Below are positions 1-13,330 of a stretch of 64,000 nucleotides of DNA, one piece after another. Position numbers and translations under genes: made by a program. The notes beneath the pieces are model-generated. The model was not told the DNA's origin, did not search any database, and was given only the letters and a program-made list of their open reading frames with translations. Position 1 is the stretch's first letter, and each line of letters begins with the position of its first letter. Source of the DNA: Muscardinus avellanarius (Eukaryota; Chordata; Mammalia; Rodentia; Gliridae); assembly GCA_963383645.1 (NCBI GenBank), contig OY726563.1, positions 41,434,331 to 41,498,330 of the forward strand. Reading direction: 5' to 3'.

Positions 1-96
1 CCACACACACACATACACACACAAAGACTAAAAAAAAAAGGTTTGGGGTGTAGCTCATAGGTACAATGCTTTTGGGATCCATCCTCAGTACCACAA

Positions 97-127
<31 letters not shown>

Positions 128-800
128 ATAGCTGGGGTGTAAAATGAAATTACTAAGGAAATTAGTTTAGGTGGATATGGATCCCAAGGAAATTCAAATT
201 TCATTTTGTAGAAGGAAAATACAACATGCTCATTATTCCACTGAAATTAAAATCCTCTTAAGTTTTATCCTTTGTATTTTGAATTTACCTTCCTAAATCC
301 AATTATTTTTTTCTTTCTAAAGTTCCCTACCAAAATTCCCAAGCCTAATCTTAATAATGATTATCTTTCTAATTATCTAAGGTTTCTTCTGGCCTTGGAG
401 AAATTCCACTCTGCATTATAAAGCTGAGTCTTTGGAGGAGGTGTTTTTTGTTGTTGTTTTTTAGCAATGCTGGGGATGGTAGCCAGGGCCTTTCACATGC
501 TAAGCAGAAGCTCCTCCTCTGAGCCAAACCCCCAGCCCTGGTGAGGCGCTCAATAGAGTGACTTTGAAAGAATGTCAGTCCTAAGTTCCTGTAGGAATTC
601 AGAGTAAAGAACATTGTGTAAATTCCCAGGATTGTTGCCAATGCCATCTCCATTAACGAGTGTCCATGAAATCACTGCCTTAATAATGAGGCGTAGAAAC
701 TGTTATGGCCTGTAAAAACTATCAAATGGCACCCATATTCAAAATGGAAAATGCGTTGTACATGAGATCTCTAAAACTCTAACCCTATAAATAAGGGTTA
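1..800. other. Intergenic, AT-rich, few repeats
   Basis: Tail of a plus ID-type SINE with (AAAT)n at about 96-130 and an ID fragment in minus orientation at about 455-542. The remainder shows no recognisable gene. Confidence 0.6.
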
Positions 801-1812
801 TTTATTTATTTTTTTTTTTTGCAGTACTGGGATTGAACCCAGGGCATTCTACCTCCAAGCTACACCCCCAGACCTATTTTTTATTCTTTTTTTTTTTTTT
901 ACAGGTCTGGGGATGGAACCCAGGGGCATTTGACCTCCAAACTACACCCCCTGCCCTATTTTTTATTCTTTATTTTGAAACAGGGTCTCACTGAGTTGCA
1001 AAGAGCCTAAGTAGCTGAGGCTGGCTGCGAACTGAGATCCTCTTGTCTCAGCCTCCCGAATGCTGGGATTACAAGCGTGAGCCCGGCTCTATTTTTTAAT
1101 TCTTTATTTTGAAACAGGGTCTTATTAAATTGCAGAGGGCCTCATTAAGTAGCTGAGGCTGTCCGCGAAAGGCGATCCTCCAGTCTCAGCCTCCTGAATG
1201 CTGGAACAAGCTTGCGCCACCATGCCAGGCTTTATTTTTTATTCTTTATTTTGAAAGTCTCACTATGTTGCAGAGGGCCTCACTAAGTAGCTGAGGCTGT
1301 ACACGAAGTGTGATCCTCCTGTTTCAGTCTCCCAAATCCTGGGATTATGGGCTTGTAACACACTGGCTAATAAGGGTATTTTTTGATGCTGGGGACAGAA
1401 AGGATTTGCACCCATTATGCATGTGCTCTACCATTGAACTACATCCCCAGCCTAAATGAGGATTTAAATCCCAGTTTTGAACCAGGCGTGATGGCGCAGT
1501 TTTGTAATCCCAGCATTCAGGAGGCTGAGACCAGAGGATCAGGGTTCCTTGCCAGCCTCAGCTACTTAGTGAGGCCCTCTGCAGCTTAGTGAGACCCTGT
1601 TTCAAAATAAAGAATAGAGCCGGGCGTGGTGGTGCACGCTTGTAATTGTAATCCCCGCCTTTCAGAGGCTGAGACAGGAGGATCACATGGGTTTGAAGCC
1701 AGCCTCAGCTACTTAGTGAGGCTTTCAGCAACTTAGTGAGACCCTGTTTCCAAAAAAAAATATATAACCCGGAGGTAGGAAGCCTCTGGGTTCCACCCCC
1801 AGTACCACCAAA

Positions 1813-1880
<68 letters not shown>

Positions 1881-2440
1881 AAAAATAGGGATGGTGGTGT
1901 AACCTGAAGGTAGAATGCCCCTGGGTTCAACCCCCAGTACTAAAACAGGCAGACAAAATACAAAAAACAAGAAAAAAAAGAAAAGAAAAATAAAGAAAAC
2001 AATAACAACAAAAAAATAAAAACAGATGGAAGCCAGGTAATCTCAGTACTTGGGAGGCTAAGACAGGAGATTGCAAGTTCGAGACCAGCCTCAGCAATTT
2101 AGTGAGGTCCTGTTTCAAAAGAAAAAATAAAAAAGGGCTACTCGAAGGTAGGATGCCCTGGATTCAATCCCCCATACCACAAAACTGAAGAAAAGGAAAC
2201 GAATAAATAAAAACCATAGAGGCAGAGATGGAACTAGGCAAGGAGGAGGAAGTGGGGAAGAAGACAGGACTAACCTGGAAGCCCACTGAAATTCCTCTGG
2301 GAAGCTGATGGCATCAAATTTAGACTAGGCTGGGGTGTTTGGCTCAGCAGTAGTGTGCACTTAGCGGGAGTGAGGCCCTGGATTCCATCCCCAGCATCAA
2401 AACGCTTTCAAATTAAAAAAAAAAAAAAAAAGCAAGCAAG
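800..2440. mobile_element. B1-dID/ID SINE cluster
   Basis: Minus dimers from about 820 to 1375 (one nested in another near 888-1090), plus copies at about 1476-1615, 1616-1935 and 2020-2200, and a plus ID at about 2325-2430. (GAAA)n at 1811-1880 grows from the tail of one copy. Confidence 0.8.
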
Positions 2441-3570
2441 CTGGACTGAAAGAGGATGCAGGTAGGGCACGAATATGCCTCCCTCTGAGGCTTGGCATCT
2501 GAAGTGTCCTGGCCCTCACAGGGCCCCTTGTTAATTTCTTATAGCCTCTGCCATTTTTCCTTGTCTGGGGCCATTTTCATTTGACTCTTGGATGTCTCCA
2601 TGCTTTCACCTGTCTCCATCTCCCTATGCGTGTCTCCGTTTCTATTGTGTGTGTGTGTGTGTGGGGGTACGGGGATGGAACCCAGGAGCATTCCACCTCC
2701 AAGCTGCACCCCCAGCCCTAGTTTTTCTTCTTTATTTTCAAACAGGGTCTAAGTTGCTGAGGCTGCCCATGATCTATAATCCTCCTGTCTCAGCCTCCCA
2801 AGTACTATGGGATTACAAATGTGTGCCACCATGCTCGGCTTCAATTTCTATTTTTCTCCATCTTTGTCTCTCACCTTCTTTTTTTTTGGGGGGGGGGTCT
2901 GGGGATGGAACCCAGGGGCATTCGACCTCCGAGCTACACCTGCTGCCCTTTTATTATTTTGAAACCGGGTCTCACTAAGTAGCTAAGGTTGTCCACGAAC
3001 CGTGATCTTCCTGTCTCAGACTCCCGAATGCTGGAATAACAAGTGTGCGCCACCACGCCCGGCCCTCACCTTCTCTTGATCTCTGTGGTACCTCCCTATG
3101 GATACAGCCCAGAGTCTGACCCCATATTCTCTTCGAAGTCTTAGGAACAAAAGCAGACCATGCAGCCATAGTCTGAAACTATCCTAAACTCACCTTAGCT
3201 TTGCTCTTTCTCTAGTTCTATTGTTTTCTTTCTTCTCATTTCAAGTTTATAGCAACTTTAGCAATACCAATTCTACAGGTTGCAGACCAGTTTTGCACTT
3301 TTCCCATGCCTTGGCTTCTGCGCCATTCTTTCGCATTTAAATGTGGTACAGGTCTCTCTCAGCAAGTAGCAGAGAGAGGTCAGGAGAGTTGTCTTCGCTG
3401 GTGTCCAGATGCCCCCCAGTGGCGGAGACTGTGAATGGGGTGCCAGCAGCAGGAGTGCTCAAGGTGCTTGGAGGCCTCTGAAGGGGCAGAGCCTTGAGAC
3501 GTGTGGACCTGGGGTCAGGCATAGATTCCCAAATTTATTTAGCATACCAACCCCTTTTCAGGGGTAAAAG
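2440..3570. other. Mixed intergenic sequence with two minus SINEs
   Basis: Minus B1-dID copies at about 2655-2845 and 2885-3063. 3066-3570 is non-repetitive by eye; no exon-like reading frame or known family was recognised. Confidence 0.6.
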
Positions 3571-4787
3571 AAATCATAGTGGGCATTGTGGCGCAGGCTT
3601 ATAATCCCAGCATTAGGGAGGCTGAGACAGGAGGATCATGGTTCACAGACCGCCTCAGCTACTTAGTGAGGCCCTTTGCAACTCAGTGAGACCATTTCAA
3701 AATAATGAAAATAAAAACAGGCCTGGGGGTATAGCTCCGAGGTAGAATCACAAAGGACCCCCCAAATCTACTTTTGTTCTCAGTACTGGGGATGGAAACC
3801 AGGGGCATTCGATCTCTGAGCTATACCTCCAGCCCTATTTTTTTATTCTTTATTTTGAAACAGGGTCTCACAGTGTTGCAAAGGGCTTAAATAGCTGAAA
3901 CTGCCAACTGCAATCCTCCTGTCTCAGCCTCCCCAATAGTGGGATTACAAGCATGTACTACCAGGCCTGGCTAAAATCTACTTTTTTTGTGTGGTACTGG
4001 GGATTGAACCCAGGGGTGTTCTACCTTCAAGCTACACCCCTGACATCATTTTTTTTATTTTTTAATAGGTTCTTGCTAAGTTGCGGAAGGCTCTAAGTAG
4101 TTGCAGATGGCTGTGAATGGACAGTCCTCCTGTCTCAGCCTCCTAAGTACTGAGATTACAAGCATGTGCCACCACACCTGGCTCTGAATTTTTTTTATTA
4201 CTGGGGATAGAACCCAGGGGCATTGTACCTCTGAGCTACACCCCCAGCCCTATTTTATTTTTTTGTGGTACTAGGGGTGGAACCCAGGGGCTTTTCTACC
4301 TCTGGGCTATACTCCCAGACCAATTTTATATTTTATTTGCAAACAGGGTCTCACTAAGTTGCTGAGAGCCTCACTCAGTAGCTGAGGCCGGCTTTGAACC
4401 CGAGTATTCCCTGTCTCAACCTCCCAAGCACTGGGATTACAAGCGTGGGCCATTATGCCGGGCTCGAGCCCTATTTTATTATTATTATATGCGGTACTGA
4501 GGATGGAACTCAGGGGTATTTTACCTTTGAGCTACATCCCAGCCCTACTTTTTTACTTTTTATTTTGAAACAGGGTCTCGGCCGGGCGTGGTGGTGCACG
4601 CTTGTAATCCCCATGCTTGGGAGGCTGAGACAGGAGGATCGCACAGGTTCAAAGCCAGCCTCAGCTACTGAGTGAGGCTCTCAGCAACTTAGTGAGACCC
4701 TGTTTCCAAATAAAATAGGAAATAGGTCTGGGAGTATAGCCCGGAAGTAGAAAGCCTCTATGTTCTACCCCTAGTACCACCCAAAAA

Positions 4788-4838
<51 letters not shown>

Positions 4839-4930
4839 GGTCTCACTGAGTTGCAAAGGGCCTGAGGCTGTCTGTGAACCAAGATCCTCCTGTCTCACAC
4901 TCCCAAATGCTGGTATTACAAGTATGGGCT
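3570..4930. mobile_element. B1-dID cluster, both orientations
   Basis: Plus copy at about 3575-3750, minus copies at about 3780-3970, 3985-4185 and 4195-4470, a plus copy at about 4580-4790 with a (GAAA)n tail (4789-4838), and a minus fragment to 4925. Several interrupt one another. Confidence 0.75.
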
Positions 4931-5770
4931 GAAATTTCTTTTTGAAGCAAATAAGCAGCAGTAACAAACTTGCACTCACGTGTCAATATTTCTTGCCAGC
5001 ATCACCCCCACTCATACTGCTTTATAAAAGTACATAGGATGCCATTAAAGGAGGCTGGAGAGGCAGGGCAGCAGGGGGGTAGGGCCTGTGGCTGCCTTAA
5101 GGGCAGTGCAGAAAACTAGGAAAGGGGTGGGCCTGCTACAGCCTTTGGTGGTGGAACCTTGGTAGAGCTAGGCCTTGGCAGAGGTGCAGGGTGGTTCTGA
5201 GGGCGAGAGATCACTGAGGGGAGGGGAAGGAAGGGCCCCAGGGTCATGGACTAGTGTGCACTGGAGGCGGGCTAGGAGTCTGACTTGGATACAAATGCTG
5301 TAGCCTGAGACACACGGGTATGAAGGTGCCCCAGATCCACAGAGGGCACTGCTGTGGGAGTGCCCGGGTCACAGGGTTTGGGGACATGCCCCTACTGAGA
5401 GCTGTGTGCAAGCAGAGAGGGACTGGGGCCAACTCCACCCTGGCTATTCTGGGGTGGTTCCACAATGCCTGGTACTGACTCATCCAAGCAAGATGTGAAG
5501 CAGTCACCATGGCAAATGGCTTTCCATCCCTACGGACCAGTATTGTGTGAGAAAAAGGGCGCTTCTACCTCCTTGCAGAAATGGGAGTTTTTGTTTCTCA
5601 TGAGGCCATTTGTACTATAGTAGTATATGCAGAGGAAACCCTTGATCCCTCAGGAAGCTTTTCATTATCACCTTGGTATTTGCTCCGCCAATGCAGTTTG
5701 CCCCAACCATGTAGGATGTGCGCAAAGGTGACAGCTCTTGGGGGGTGTTATCTGTATAGAAAAAATTTTC
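4930..5770. other. Non-repetitive intergenic stretch
   Basis: GC-moderate sequence without SINEs or recognisable exons. Frames on both strands lack codon structure or similarity that I recognise. Confidence 0.5.
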
Positions 5771-7145
5771 CCTGCTGGGCATGGTGGTGCAAGCTTGTAA
5801 TCCCAGCATTTGAGAGGCTAAGACAAGAGGATCTGGGTTCAAGGACAGCCTCAGCTACTTAGGCCCTTTGCAACTCAGTTAAACAGTTTCAAAATAAAGA
5901 ATATTGCCAGGTGTGGTGGTGCACACTTGTAATCCCAGCATTCTGGAGGCAGAGCATTCCAGAGGCAGAGACCAGAGGATTGTGGTTTGTGGACAGCCTC
6001 AGCTACTTAGCGAGGCCCTAGGAACACACACACACACACACACAAATAAAAATAAAAAAGTAGGGCTGGAGGTGTAGCTCAGAGTTAGAATGCCCCTGGG
6101 TTCTATCCCCAGTACCCCTCTCCCCCCCAAAATCCCATACCTTCCTTACCCCCAAAAGAAAATTAATTTCTATTTTGTGGTTACCCTTATAAAACCACCA
6201 AGTCAAGCAGCTGTCATTCCAGCTACTCAGGAGGCTGAGGCAGGAGGATCACACGTCCCAACCCAGCCTGAGTAACTCAGTGAGACCCTACCTCAAAAAA
6301 ACAAAACAACCAAAACAACTCCCCCAACAACTGAGAACACTGAACATAGCACCTTTTAAGAGAAAACTGGGTGTCCCCAAACCCTACTTCCATCCTGGGG
6401 CCACAGTGTGGTGACGTGTGTGGGGATTATTTTTGCAAATGGGGTGAATGCTATCCAGAAATAAAGGGGTTCTTGTGAGGCCAACCTCCCGGCCTTGGTG
6501 ATAGGGGCGTGCGGCAGAGCGGCTGGGGGACTGGCATGCACATGCCTGTGGCATCAGGGGCGCACTGCGTAGATCCCACCCCCAGCGATCCTTTGGTTCA
6601 CCTCCTTCTTCCCCACACCCGTTCCTGTCTGCTTAAGACTCTTCATACCATTCTTTATGCACCCATTTCACGGCTTTTTTTTCATGGTACTGGAGCTTGA
6701 ACCCAGGGGTGTTTTACTTCCATGCCATACCCCAGCTGGTATTTTTTGTTTTGTTTTTGCAGGTCTGAAGATTGACCCCAGGGGCATTCTACCTCTGAGC
6801 TACACCCCCAGCCCTATTTTTTTGAGTGTATGGTACTTGGGATGGAACCCAGGGGCATTCTAACTCTGAGCTAAACCCCTAGCTCTATTTTTTATTCTTT
6901 ATTTGGAAACAGGGTCTCACTGAGTTGCAAAGGGCCCCACTAAGTAGCTGAGGCTGTCCGTGAACCGTGATCCTCCGGTCTCAGCCTTCTGAATGCTGGG
7001 ATTACAAGTGTGCACCACCACACCCAGCTAGCTGTTTTTATTTTGGAACAGGGTCTCATTAAGTTGCTGAGGCTGTCCTGGAACTTGCAATTATTCTGTC
7101 TAAGCCTCCTAAGTACTGGGATTACAGGCGTGTACCACATCTGGC
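5770..7145. mobile_element. SINE clusters flanking a 370-bp unique segment
   Basis: Plus copies at about 5773-5900 and 5906-6115, with (CA)n in the linker of the second. A B1 half at about 6205-6300. 6300-6670 unrecognised. Minus copies at about 6680-7020 and 7020-7145. Confidence 0.7.
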
Positions 7146-7590
7146 CTCTTTATATTCTTCATGCATCCCTCTTCCTGTTTGCTCATGCATTCCACAAACC
7201 TTTACTAGGACCCATTCACTGTAAGGACGCCAAGTCCTAGAGATTCTGAGTCTCTGGAAAGGGCTCTGGCCCTTGGACTGAAGAGGAGGTCCTAGGGACG
7301 GCTCAAGGAGTGCATACACAGTCTTTTCCAAACTAGCTTTAAATACTCATCAGGGTGCCACGCAAAGGAAATGAAATGGGAGCTTGTTACATGTTGAGTG
7401 TGGGGCTGGGGTGCCCTGAGAGAGAAAAAGGGGACCCATCTGTCAGGGGAACTGGGAATCCCACCTGCACCCTGGGACAAGGGAGCAGAGTAGAAGCCCT
7501 CTCTGGAGGGTCCCAGCCCTCCCTTCGAGGTAGATCATCCGGGAGGGAACCAAGGAGCAGCTCCCATGGTGGTGTCAGGCGGTGGCTTTC
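7145..7590 (-). other. TIMM17B: TIMM17B 3' untranslated region and flank
   Basis: Non-repetitive GC-moderate sequence downstream of the TIMM17B stop. No AATAAA or ATTAAA hexamer was found on the minus strand here, so the cleavage site is not placed; AATATA near 7152 is the best weak variant. The UTR end is therefore uncertain. Confidence 0.5.
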
Positions 7591-7679
7591 TCAATGGTAC
7601 TGCTGATAGCTGGGATAGCCTGGGGCCGGGGTACCCTCCTTGGGGGGTAGCTGGCTGGGGTCCTCCAGGAACGGGGGTG
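7591..7679 (-). CDS. TIMM17B: TIMM17B exon 6 (terminal coding exon)
   Basis: 89 coding nt, residues 144-172, stop TGA at 7593-7591. Pro-rich tail [10 protein letters not shown] through [10 protein letters not shown], characteristic of the B paralogue. KEG replaces human KDG. The intermembrane-space tail is hydrophilic. Confidence 0.96.
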
Positions 7680-8740
7680 CTGGAGAAGGAGAATGAGGTC
7701 AGGACAAGTAGAGGAGGCCAGATGGAACAATCCCCGCCTCTCCCTGACCGTTGGCCACACGGCACTCACCATTGCGGAACTGCTGAGCAGTGTAGCGAGT
7801 GAGAAGGATGCCCACACCCTCAATAAGAGCCAACAGGATGCCCCCCATCATCGCAGAGCCCACCATGGCCAATGGGCCACCTGAGGGGAAAGAGGGATAG
7901 AGGTGAGGGCAGGCAGAACAGCATAGGACGGGCTGGGGCCAGGGGCTGGGGCCACTCACTGCGGGCAGCCAGCACAGCTCCGGTCAATGCTCCACTGGTG
8001 ATGGAGTTCCAGGGATCCTCCTTGCCCCGCATCCGCACCAGGCCACAGTCAATGGTGGAGAACAGGCCCCCCCACACTGCGAAGCTACCTAGAGAGGAAC
8101 GGGGCCCAATCAGTATTCCTGGGAAAGCCCGAGAATCCACATTTATGGGTCTGGGGACTTCCAAGGCCCAAATGCTCACACCAAAAGGGGGGAGAAAGGG
8201 ACTGGGGTATAGCTCAGTAGAAAGTGTGTTTAGCACACGTAAGACCCTGGGTTCTATCTGCAGCATGACAAAAAGAAATGGGGAGAAAAACTCAGACATA
8301 AAGTCGGGGAGCAGACTCCTGGGGAATACTCTGTTTGCATGCTATATAGCTCCCACATCAAGCTGTCTACAATTGCCACCGACATTCCCTCTACCTTTAT
8401 AGAGAGGTAAAAATGGTTACAAGCAGACTCGTCTTTTTTTTTTTTGTTTTTTTGCAATACTGGTGATGGAACCCAGGGACATTCAACCTCCAAGCTACAC
8501 CCCCAGCCCTATTTTTTTATTCTTCATTTTGAAACAGGGTCTCACTGAGCTGCAAAGAACCTAAGTAGCTGATACTGTCCCTGAACTATGATCCTCCTGT
8601 CTCAGCCTCCCAGATGCTGGGATTACAAGAGTGAGTCACCACGCCCGGCTAAGACTCATCTTTTATATGGCTTTTTTTTGTGGTACTATGGATGGAACAC
8701 AGGGGTGCTCTGCCACTAAGCAATACCAGCAGCCCTTCTA

Positions 8741-8786
<46 letters not shown>

Positions 8787-11084
8787 TTTGCTGGTCTGGG
8801 GATGGAACTCAGGGGCATTCGACTTCCAAGTTACACCCCTTGCCCTATTTTTTATTCTTTATGTTGAAACCGGGTCTCACTGAGTTGCAAAGGGTCTCTC
8901 TAGGTAGCTGAGACTGTCTGCAAATCGCGATCCTCTGGTCTCAGCCTCCCAAATGCTGGAATTACAAGCGTGTGCCACCATACCCGGCTCTAATTATTAT
9001 TATTATTATTTTTGTGTGGTACTGGAGATTGAGCCCCGGGGCATTCTAACTCCGAGTTACATTCTCAGCCTCCCCCTCCTTTTTTTTTTTTTTTTTTTTT
9101 TGCGGGTCTGGGGATGGAACCCAGGGGCATTCGACCTCTAAGCTACACCCCCGCCCTATTTTTTCTCTTTATTTTGAAACAGGGTCTCACTGAGTTGCAG
9201 AGGGCCTAAGTAGCTGAGGCTGTCTGCGAACCACGATCCTCTTGTCTCTGCCTCCCAAATGATGGGCTTACAAATGCGTGTCACCTCCCCCAGCTTTTTT
9301 TATTCTTTATTTTGAAACAAGGTCTCACTAAGTTGCAGAGGGCCTCAATAAGTAGCTGAGGCTGGCCAAGAACCTGAGATCCTCCAGTCTCAGCCTCCCA
9401 AGTACTGGGATTGCAAATGTGCACCATCATGCCCCGTTTGTTCTAATTTTTTTTTTTTTTTTTTTGGTGTGTGATACTGGGAGTGGAACACAGGGGCCTT
9501 CTACCTTTGAGCTATATCACCAGCCCCATTTTTATTCTTTATTTTGAAACTTAGTTTCCAAAGGGCCTAAGTAGCTGAAGCTGTCTGCAAACCCTGTCTC
9601 TGCCTCCTGAATGCTGGGATTACAAACATGCACCACCATTTTTTAATTTTGATACAGGGCCTCACTAAGTTACTATGTGTTGGTCTTGAAACTGCAACAC
9701 TCTGTATGCCACTGTGCCTGGCTACATCTTTGATGTGTATGTGTGTGTGTAACAGGAGATTGAACCCAGAGGAATTTTACCTCTGAGCTGCATCCCTAGC
9801 CCTATTTTTTATTCTTTAGTTTGAAACAGGTATGGAGGGCCTCACTAAGTAGCTGAGGCTAGCCATAAGGCTGCGATCCTCCTGTCTCAGCTTCCCAAAT
9901 ACTGAGATTACAAGTGTGCACCACCACATCCAGCTTTGATTTTTTTTGACTTTATAAAGCTTTTAATACAGTTCAAATCAGCTAATTTCAGCTCCTTCAC
10001 TGCCAAACCCGGGGGAAAAATATGGAACGCTTCACGAATTTGCGTATCATCCTTGCGCAGGGGCCATGCTAATCTTCTCTGTATCATTCCAATTTTAGTA
10101 TATGTGCTGCCAAAGCGAGCACTCCAGCTTTGATTTTTTAATCAATATACAGAACTGGAATTTTGGTCTTGATTCTAAGTAGGAAACAGGTTAGGAAAGC
10201 AAATTAATTAATATAGATTTGGGGGGAAGGAGAACACACCTGTAATTCCAGCACCTCAGAAGGCTGAAGAAAGAGGACTGATTACAAGCGAAAGCCCATC
10301 CTTGGCAACTTTAGATTCTGTCTCAAAATTAAAAAAAAAAAATGAGCCAGGTATGGTGGCGCACGCTTATAATCCCAGCGCTTGGGAGGCTGAGACAAGA
10401 GGATCTCACAGGTTCGAAGTCAGCCTCAACTACTTAGTGAGGCTCTCAGCAACTTAGTGAGACCCTGTTTCCAAATAATGTATAAAAGCCGGGCGTGGTG
10501 GCGCACGCTTGTAATCCCCGCGATTGGGAGGCGGAGACAGGAGGATTGTGCAGTTTCGAAGCCAGCCGCGGGCGCTAGTTTAGGAGACCCTGTTTCCAAA
10601 TAAAAATATAAAAATAGGTCTGGGAGTGTAGCCCGGAGGTAGAAGGGCTTCCAGGAACCTCAGTACCACCAGAATAAATAAATAAATAAATAAATAATGT
10701 ATAATAAATAATGTATAAAAAAGGTCTGGGAGTATAGTCTGGAGGTAGAAAAGCTCCTGGGTTCCATCCCAGTGCCACACACACAAAATAAATAAATAAA
10801 TACAAAATAAAGAATAAAAAATAGGACTAGCGTCAAGAGTGGTGGCATATGCTTGTAATCCCTGCCCTTGGAAGGTGGAGACAGGAGGATTGCACAGTTT
10901 CGAAGCCAACCACGCTGGCTTAAGAGACCCTGTTTCCAAATAAAAAAGTATAAAACTAGGTCTGGGAGTGTAGCCCGCAGGTAGAAGGGTTTCCAGGAAC
11001 CCCAGTACCACCAAAAAAAAAAAAAAAAATAGGGCTGGGGGGTGTAGCTCAGAGGTAGAATGCCCCTGGGTTCCATCCCTAGTA

Positions 11085-11130
<46 letters not shown>

Positions 11131-11500
11131 CCAAAAGAAAAAAAGCTGGTCGTGGTGGCACACGCTCGTAATCCCAGTACTAGGGAGACTGAGACAGAAG
11201 AAACACAGGTTCAAAGATAGCCTCAGCTACTTAGTGAGGTCCTCCACAGCCTAGTGAGACCCTGTTTCCAGGCGTGGTGGCACACTTTTGTAATCCCAGC
11301 ATTCAGGAGGCAGAGACCGGAGGATCATGGTTTGCGGACAGCGTGAGCTACTTAGGCCCTTCGCAACTCAATGAGACCCTATTTCAAAAATAAAAAAGAC
11401 TACAAAATAAGATTGGAGTGTAGCTTGGAGGTAGAATGCCCATGGGTTCCATCCTCAGCATTGCAAAATAAATAAATGCCTCTGGGTTCAACCCCCAGTG

Positions 11501-11543
<43 letters not shown>

Positions 11544-13279
11544 TAAGCAGGGCATGGTAGCACATGCTTATAATTCTAGTACTTGGGAGGCTGAGACAGG
11601 AGGACCACAGGTTCAAAGCCAGCCTCGGAAACTTAATGAGACTCTCAGCAAACTAGTGAGGCCTTGTTTCTAAGAAAGATATAAAATCTAGGTGAAGGTA
11701 TAGATTGGAGGCAGAATGCCTCTGGGTTCAATCCCCTGAAACAAGCAAACAAATAAAAAACAAACAGGGATGAGAGTGTAGCTCAGAGGTAGAATGCCCC
11801 TGGGTTCAATCCTCACTACCACAAACACACTAAGCTGGGCATCGTGGTGTATGCTTGTAACCTCAGTACTTGAGAGGCTGAAACAGGAAAATTATATGTT
11901 TGAGGAAAGCCTCAGCAATGTAGTTGAGACTCTCGGCAACCTAGTAAGACCCTATTTCAAAACAAAATATAGCCGGGCATGGTGGCACACACTTGTAATC
12001 CCAGCATTCGGGAGGTTGAGACAAGAGGATCGTGGTTCATGGCCAGCCTTAGCTACTTAGTGAGGCCCTTTGCAACTCAGTGAGACTGTGTTTCAAAATA
12101 AAGAATAAAATGCATGGCTGAGGGTATAACTCAGAGGCAGAATGCACTTGGGTTCTATCCTCGGTATCACAAAAAAATAAAAAATAAAAAATAAAAAAAC
12201 AAAAAGGAATGGGGGAGAGCTGGGCATGATAGTACATGCTTGTAATCCCAACATTTGGGAGGCTGAGATGGGAGGATCATGGTTTGTGGACAGCCTCGGC
12301 TACCTAGTAAGGCCCTTTGAAGCTTAGTGAGACCCAGCTTCAAAATAAAGAATAATGCCAGGCGTGGTGGTGCATGCTTGTAATCCCAGCATTCGGGAGG
12401 CTGAGACTGGAGGATCATGGTTCACATACAGCGTCAGATACCTAGTGAGGTCCTCTTAGTGAGACCCTGTTTCAAAATAAAGAATAAAAAATAAGCCAGG
12501 CGTGGTGGCGCACACTTGTAATCTCAGCATTCGGGTGGCTGAGACCAGAGGATCACGGTTCAAGAACAGCCTCAGCTACTTAGTGAGGTAGTCTGTAACT
12601 TAGTGAGATCCTGTTTCAAAATAAAGAATAAAAATTAGGGCAGGGGGTGTAGCTTGGAGGAAGAATGCCCTTCAGTTCTATCCCCAGTACCACACACACA
12701 CACACACACAAAAAGGGATGGGGTCTAACTTCAAGGTAGAATGCCCCGGGGTTCAATCCTCAGTACCATTATAAAAATAAAGCCAGGCATGGTGGTGCAC
12801 GCTTGTAATCCCAGCATTTGGAAGGCTGAGACAGGAGGATACAGGTTTGAGGACAGCCTCAGCTATTTAGTGAGATCCTTTGCAACTTAGGGAGACTCTG
12901 TTTCAAAATAAAGAATAAAAGCCGGGCATGGTGGCGCATGCCTATAAACCCTGTGCGTGGGAGGCTGAGAAAAGAGGATTGTAACAATTCAAAGCCAGCC
13001 TCAGCTACTTAGTGAGGCTCTCAGCAACTTAGTGAGACTTTGTTTCCAAATAAAATATAAAATAGGTCTGGGAGTATAACCTGGAGGTAGAAAGCCCCTG
13101 GATTCCACCCCCAGTACCATCAAAAATAAATAAATAAATAAAAGATAGGGCTGGGGGGGGTGCAGATCAGACATTGAATGTCCCTGGGTTCCATCCCCAG
13201 TACCACTAAAAAAATACATACATATATATACATATGTATATACATACATAAAAATACATACATACATACATATATATGT

Positions 13280-13330
<51 letters not shown>

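Noticed and set aside
1..7144. PCSK1N or another neighbour upstream of TIMM17B
   Set aside because: Expected by synteny farther out, but no exon with recognisable sequence was found in this interval.
7820..8402. Plus- and minus-strand frames of 159-176 codons over TIMM17B exons 4-5
   Set aside because: They read through TIMM17B introns; only the exon parts carry Tim17 sequence.
10016..10122. Functional U6 snRNA gene
   Set aside because: Three substitutions, a chimeric 3' end with poly(A) and TSDs, and no PSE/TATA show it is a retrocopy.
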